Source: Elusimicrobiota bacterium (lineage in GTDB: Bacteria > Elusimicrobiota > Elusimicrobia > UBA1565 > UBA9628). Taken from it: a DNA stretch of 7,577 nucleotides. A model generated the notes under the pieces. The model was not told where the DNA came from. It did not search any database and saw nothing but the letters and a program-made list of their open reading frames with translations. The DNA lies in the NCBI GenBank assembly GCA_023249695.1, contig JAHFCD010000095.1:1-7577 (forward strand), written 5' to 3'. Made by a program: the position numbers and the translations under genes. This document shows, one piece after another, positions 6,139 through 7,577 of the stretch (positions are counted from its first letter, which is position 1; each line of letters opens with the position of its first letter).

Positions 6139-7482
6139 GTGAAACGGAAAATCCCCGCCCGCACGGCGAAGCCCGCGGCGCCCTCTCTCGAGCGCGCCCA
6201 GGCGCTGTCCGACGAGGGCTCGGTCGTCGAGGCGATCGAGGAGATGGACCGCCTCCTCGCGCTCAAGCCCGAAGTGCCCCTTCATCTGCGCAAGGTCCGT
6301 TTTCTTCTTCAGCGCCGCAATTACGAGGAGGCCGGCCGGGAGCTGGACGCCGCGTCGCTCCTGCAGCCCGGCGACCAGGGCGTCTCGATCGCCCGGGCCG
6401 AGCTGTGCGTGATGACCGACCGCCTTCCCGAGGCCCAGGCCGAGTTCGAGAAGGCGCTCGAGCGCGCGCCGGCCGACGAGGCCCTGCGCCTCGCGCGTTT
6501 GCGCATCCTGATCCAGCAGGGCCTCGCCCAGCAGGCCGCGGCTGAGATCTCGGCCCTGGCGAAAAGCGGCTCGCCGGGCGCGAAGCTCGAGGCGCGGCTG
6601 TACGGCGCCCTGCTCGCGCTCAAGCTTCGAGACCATCGCGGCGCGCGCGAGGGCTTCACCGCCTTGATGAAGGAGCTCCCCAAGGAGCACCCGGTCTCGA
6701 TGCGCGCCCGCTTCTACTGGGCGGCGTCGCGCGCGGTCGACCCCGAATTTCGCAGGAGGCATGGCATGGACGCGACGTCACGCAAGCCGAGCAAGCTCTA
6801 TCTTTGCGGCCTGGGGATCTTTCCTCCCTACACGGCCTCCCTCGAGGTCATCCACGCCCTCAGCCTCTGCGACGTGATCTTCAACAACGTGGCCGGTCCC
6901 GAGGTCCGCGAGCTCCTCGCCGAGTTCTGCGGCGACATCCGCCCGGCCTCGTATCAGGCCTGGCAGGACGAGCCGAAATGGGCCGACCGGATTTTCACCG
7001 AGCTCGACAAGGGCCGGACGGTCGGCTTCATCACGCGCGGACATCCGCTCGTGTTCGGCGGGCTCGCCGTCGAGCTCGTGCGCCGCTGCGGCGCGCAGAA
7101 GGTGGACCACCAGACCTTCGGCGCGGTGTCCTCGATCGACCACCTGCTGGCGTTCACGGGCAAGGGCCTCGGCGACGACTTCGGGGGGATTCAGGCCATG
7201 GACCGGCCCGCGATCGAGGCCGCGAAGACGATGAACACGGCCCTCCCGCTGCTGGCCTGCTTCTACTCGGGCATGGAGACGAAGGCCGAGGTCGCGGGCT
7301 TCTCGAAAAGCCTCGCCCGCTTCTACCCCGCGGACCATCTGTGCTGGATGTTCGGCCCGAAGTACGACGCGACGCCGGCGGTGGTCTCGATCGGCGCGCT
7401 CGCGAAGGACTATCCGAAGGTGCACTCGAGCCTGATGCTGTACGTGCCGCCGCTCGCGCCGGCGCCGAAGGCGGGAAAATGA
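6139..7482 (+). CDS. TPR protein fused to a borosin-like / tetrapyrrole-methylase-fold domain
   Basis: A 447-residue protein. A basic N-terminus is followed by about five TPR-like hairpins (residues about 14-205), for example NYEEAGRELDAASLLQPGD and LPEAQAEFEKALERAPAD. The methylase-fold domain spans about 219-440. It has the glycine loop LYLCGLGIFPPY (G224, G226), T-R-G-H-P at 299-303, F-G-A-V-S at 327-331, G-D-D-F-G-G-I-Q at 345-352, and a closing LMLYVPP at 432-438. Such domains bind S-adenosylmethionine. The overall plan and the closing motif recall OphMA-type peptide N-methyltransferases of borosin biosynthesis. However, the tyrosine that precedes G-H-P in OphMA is arginine (R300) here, so chemistry and substrate are open. 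The motifs are more intact than in the relative at 2309-4801, so this is the likelier active enzyme. The start is GTG at 6139 with no visible ribosome site; the next in-frame ATG is residue 36, inside the first TPR. The stop overlaps the next start by ATGA. Confidence 0.85.
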   Translation: MKRKIPARTAKPAAPSLERAQALSDEGSVVEAIEEMDRLLALKPEVPLHLRKVRFLLQRRNYEEAGRELDAASLLQPGDQGVSIARAELCVMTDRLPEAQAEFEKALERAPADEALRLARLRILIQQGLAQQAAAEISALAKSGSPGAKLEARLYGALLALKLRDHRGAREGFTALMKELPKEHPVSMRARFYWAASRAVDPEFRRRHGMDATSRKPSKLYLCGLGIFPPYTASLEVIHALSLCDVIFNNVAGPEVRELLAEFCGDIRPASYQAWQDEPKWADRIFTELDKGRTVGFITRGHPLVFGGLAVELVRRCGAQKVDHQTFGAVSSIDHLLAFTGKGLGDDFGGIQAMDRPAIEAAKTMNTALPLLACFYSGMETKAEVAGFSKSLARFYPADHLCWMFGPKYDATPAVVSIGALAKDYPKVHSSLMLYVPPLAPAPKAGK

Positions 7483-7577
7483 GCGTTCCCGCGGCCGCCT
7501 CCGAGGGCCGCAGCTACCTGACCTGCCTGATCGGCCTGCCGCCGGGCGGGCGCGCGGAGTGGACGGCGGCGCTCGGA
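7479..7577 (+). CDS. Start of a further protein, first 33 residues, truncated by window end
   Basis: An ATG at 7479 overlaps the preceding TGA (ATGA), the same junction seen at 2309. It opens a frame that runs to the window edge. A purine-rich AAGGCGGG lies just upstream and could serve as the ribosome site. The visible protein starts M-S-V-P-A-A-A-S-E-G-R-S-Y-L-T-C-L-I-G-L-P and continues P-G-G-R-A-E-W-T-A-A-L-G. This is too short to assign a family. The segment YLTCLIGL is hydrophobic but short and is not followed by a clear membrane helix or cleavage site. Translational coupling to the TPR-methylase gene suggests a shared function, and a substrate or partner protein is one possibility. Confidence 0.6.
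   Translation, partial: MSVPAAASEGRSYLTCLIGLPPGGRAEWTAALG

Overview
The window is very GC-rich (roughly 70% or more by eye) and densely coded. It holds four complete protein genes and two cut by the window edges. I see no rRNA, tRNA, CRISPR array, insertion sequence or transposase. The style of the tetratricopeptide (TPR) proteins, with recurring A-W-R-G helices, their fusion to tetrapyrrole-methylase-fold domains, and a DUF4932-type metallopeptidase-like neighbour suggest a high-GC, poorly characterised bacterium. Elusimicrobiota is my best guess and a myxobacterial or deltaproteobacterial lineage the alternative. No marker gene is present, so this is inference.

Layout: the 3' end of an unrecognised gene (1-333) is followed after 17 bases by a pure TPR protein (351-2312). 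Its stop overlaps by ATGA the start of a large TPR protein (2309-4801) that ends in two methylase-like domains, the second clearly shortened. A 95-base convergent gap with a perfect 20-bp palindrome follows. On the minus strand lies a HELAHG metallopeptidase-like protein (4897-6048). A comparatively AT-rich divergent spacer (6049-6138) separates it from a second TPR-methylase fusion (6139-7482). That gene overlaps by ATGA the start of a further gene that runs off the right edge (7479-7577).

The central observation is a pair of paralogous TPR + methylase-fold proteins flanking a putative peptidase. The methylase domains keep nearly identical spacing between their glycine loop, x-H-P motif, F-G-A-V-S motif and terminal Y-(V/L)-P motif. 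In overall plan, including the closing S-x-x-L-Y-V-P-P, they resemble the SAM-dependent methylases of the borosin RiPP family (OphMA type) more than classical cobalamin or siroheme methylases. The position of the fungal catalytic tyrosine before G-H-P holds arginine, and no precursor peptide is visible. A role in peptide or protein modification is therefore a hypothesis. The TPR regions could serve as the docking surface for the substrate, and the metallopeptidase could act on the same substrate, but nothing in the sequence proves that the genes work together.
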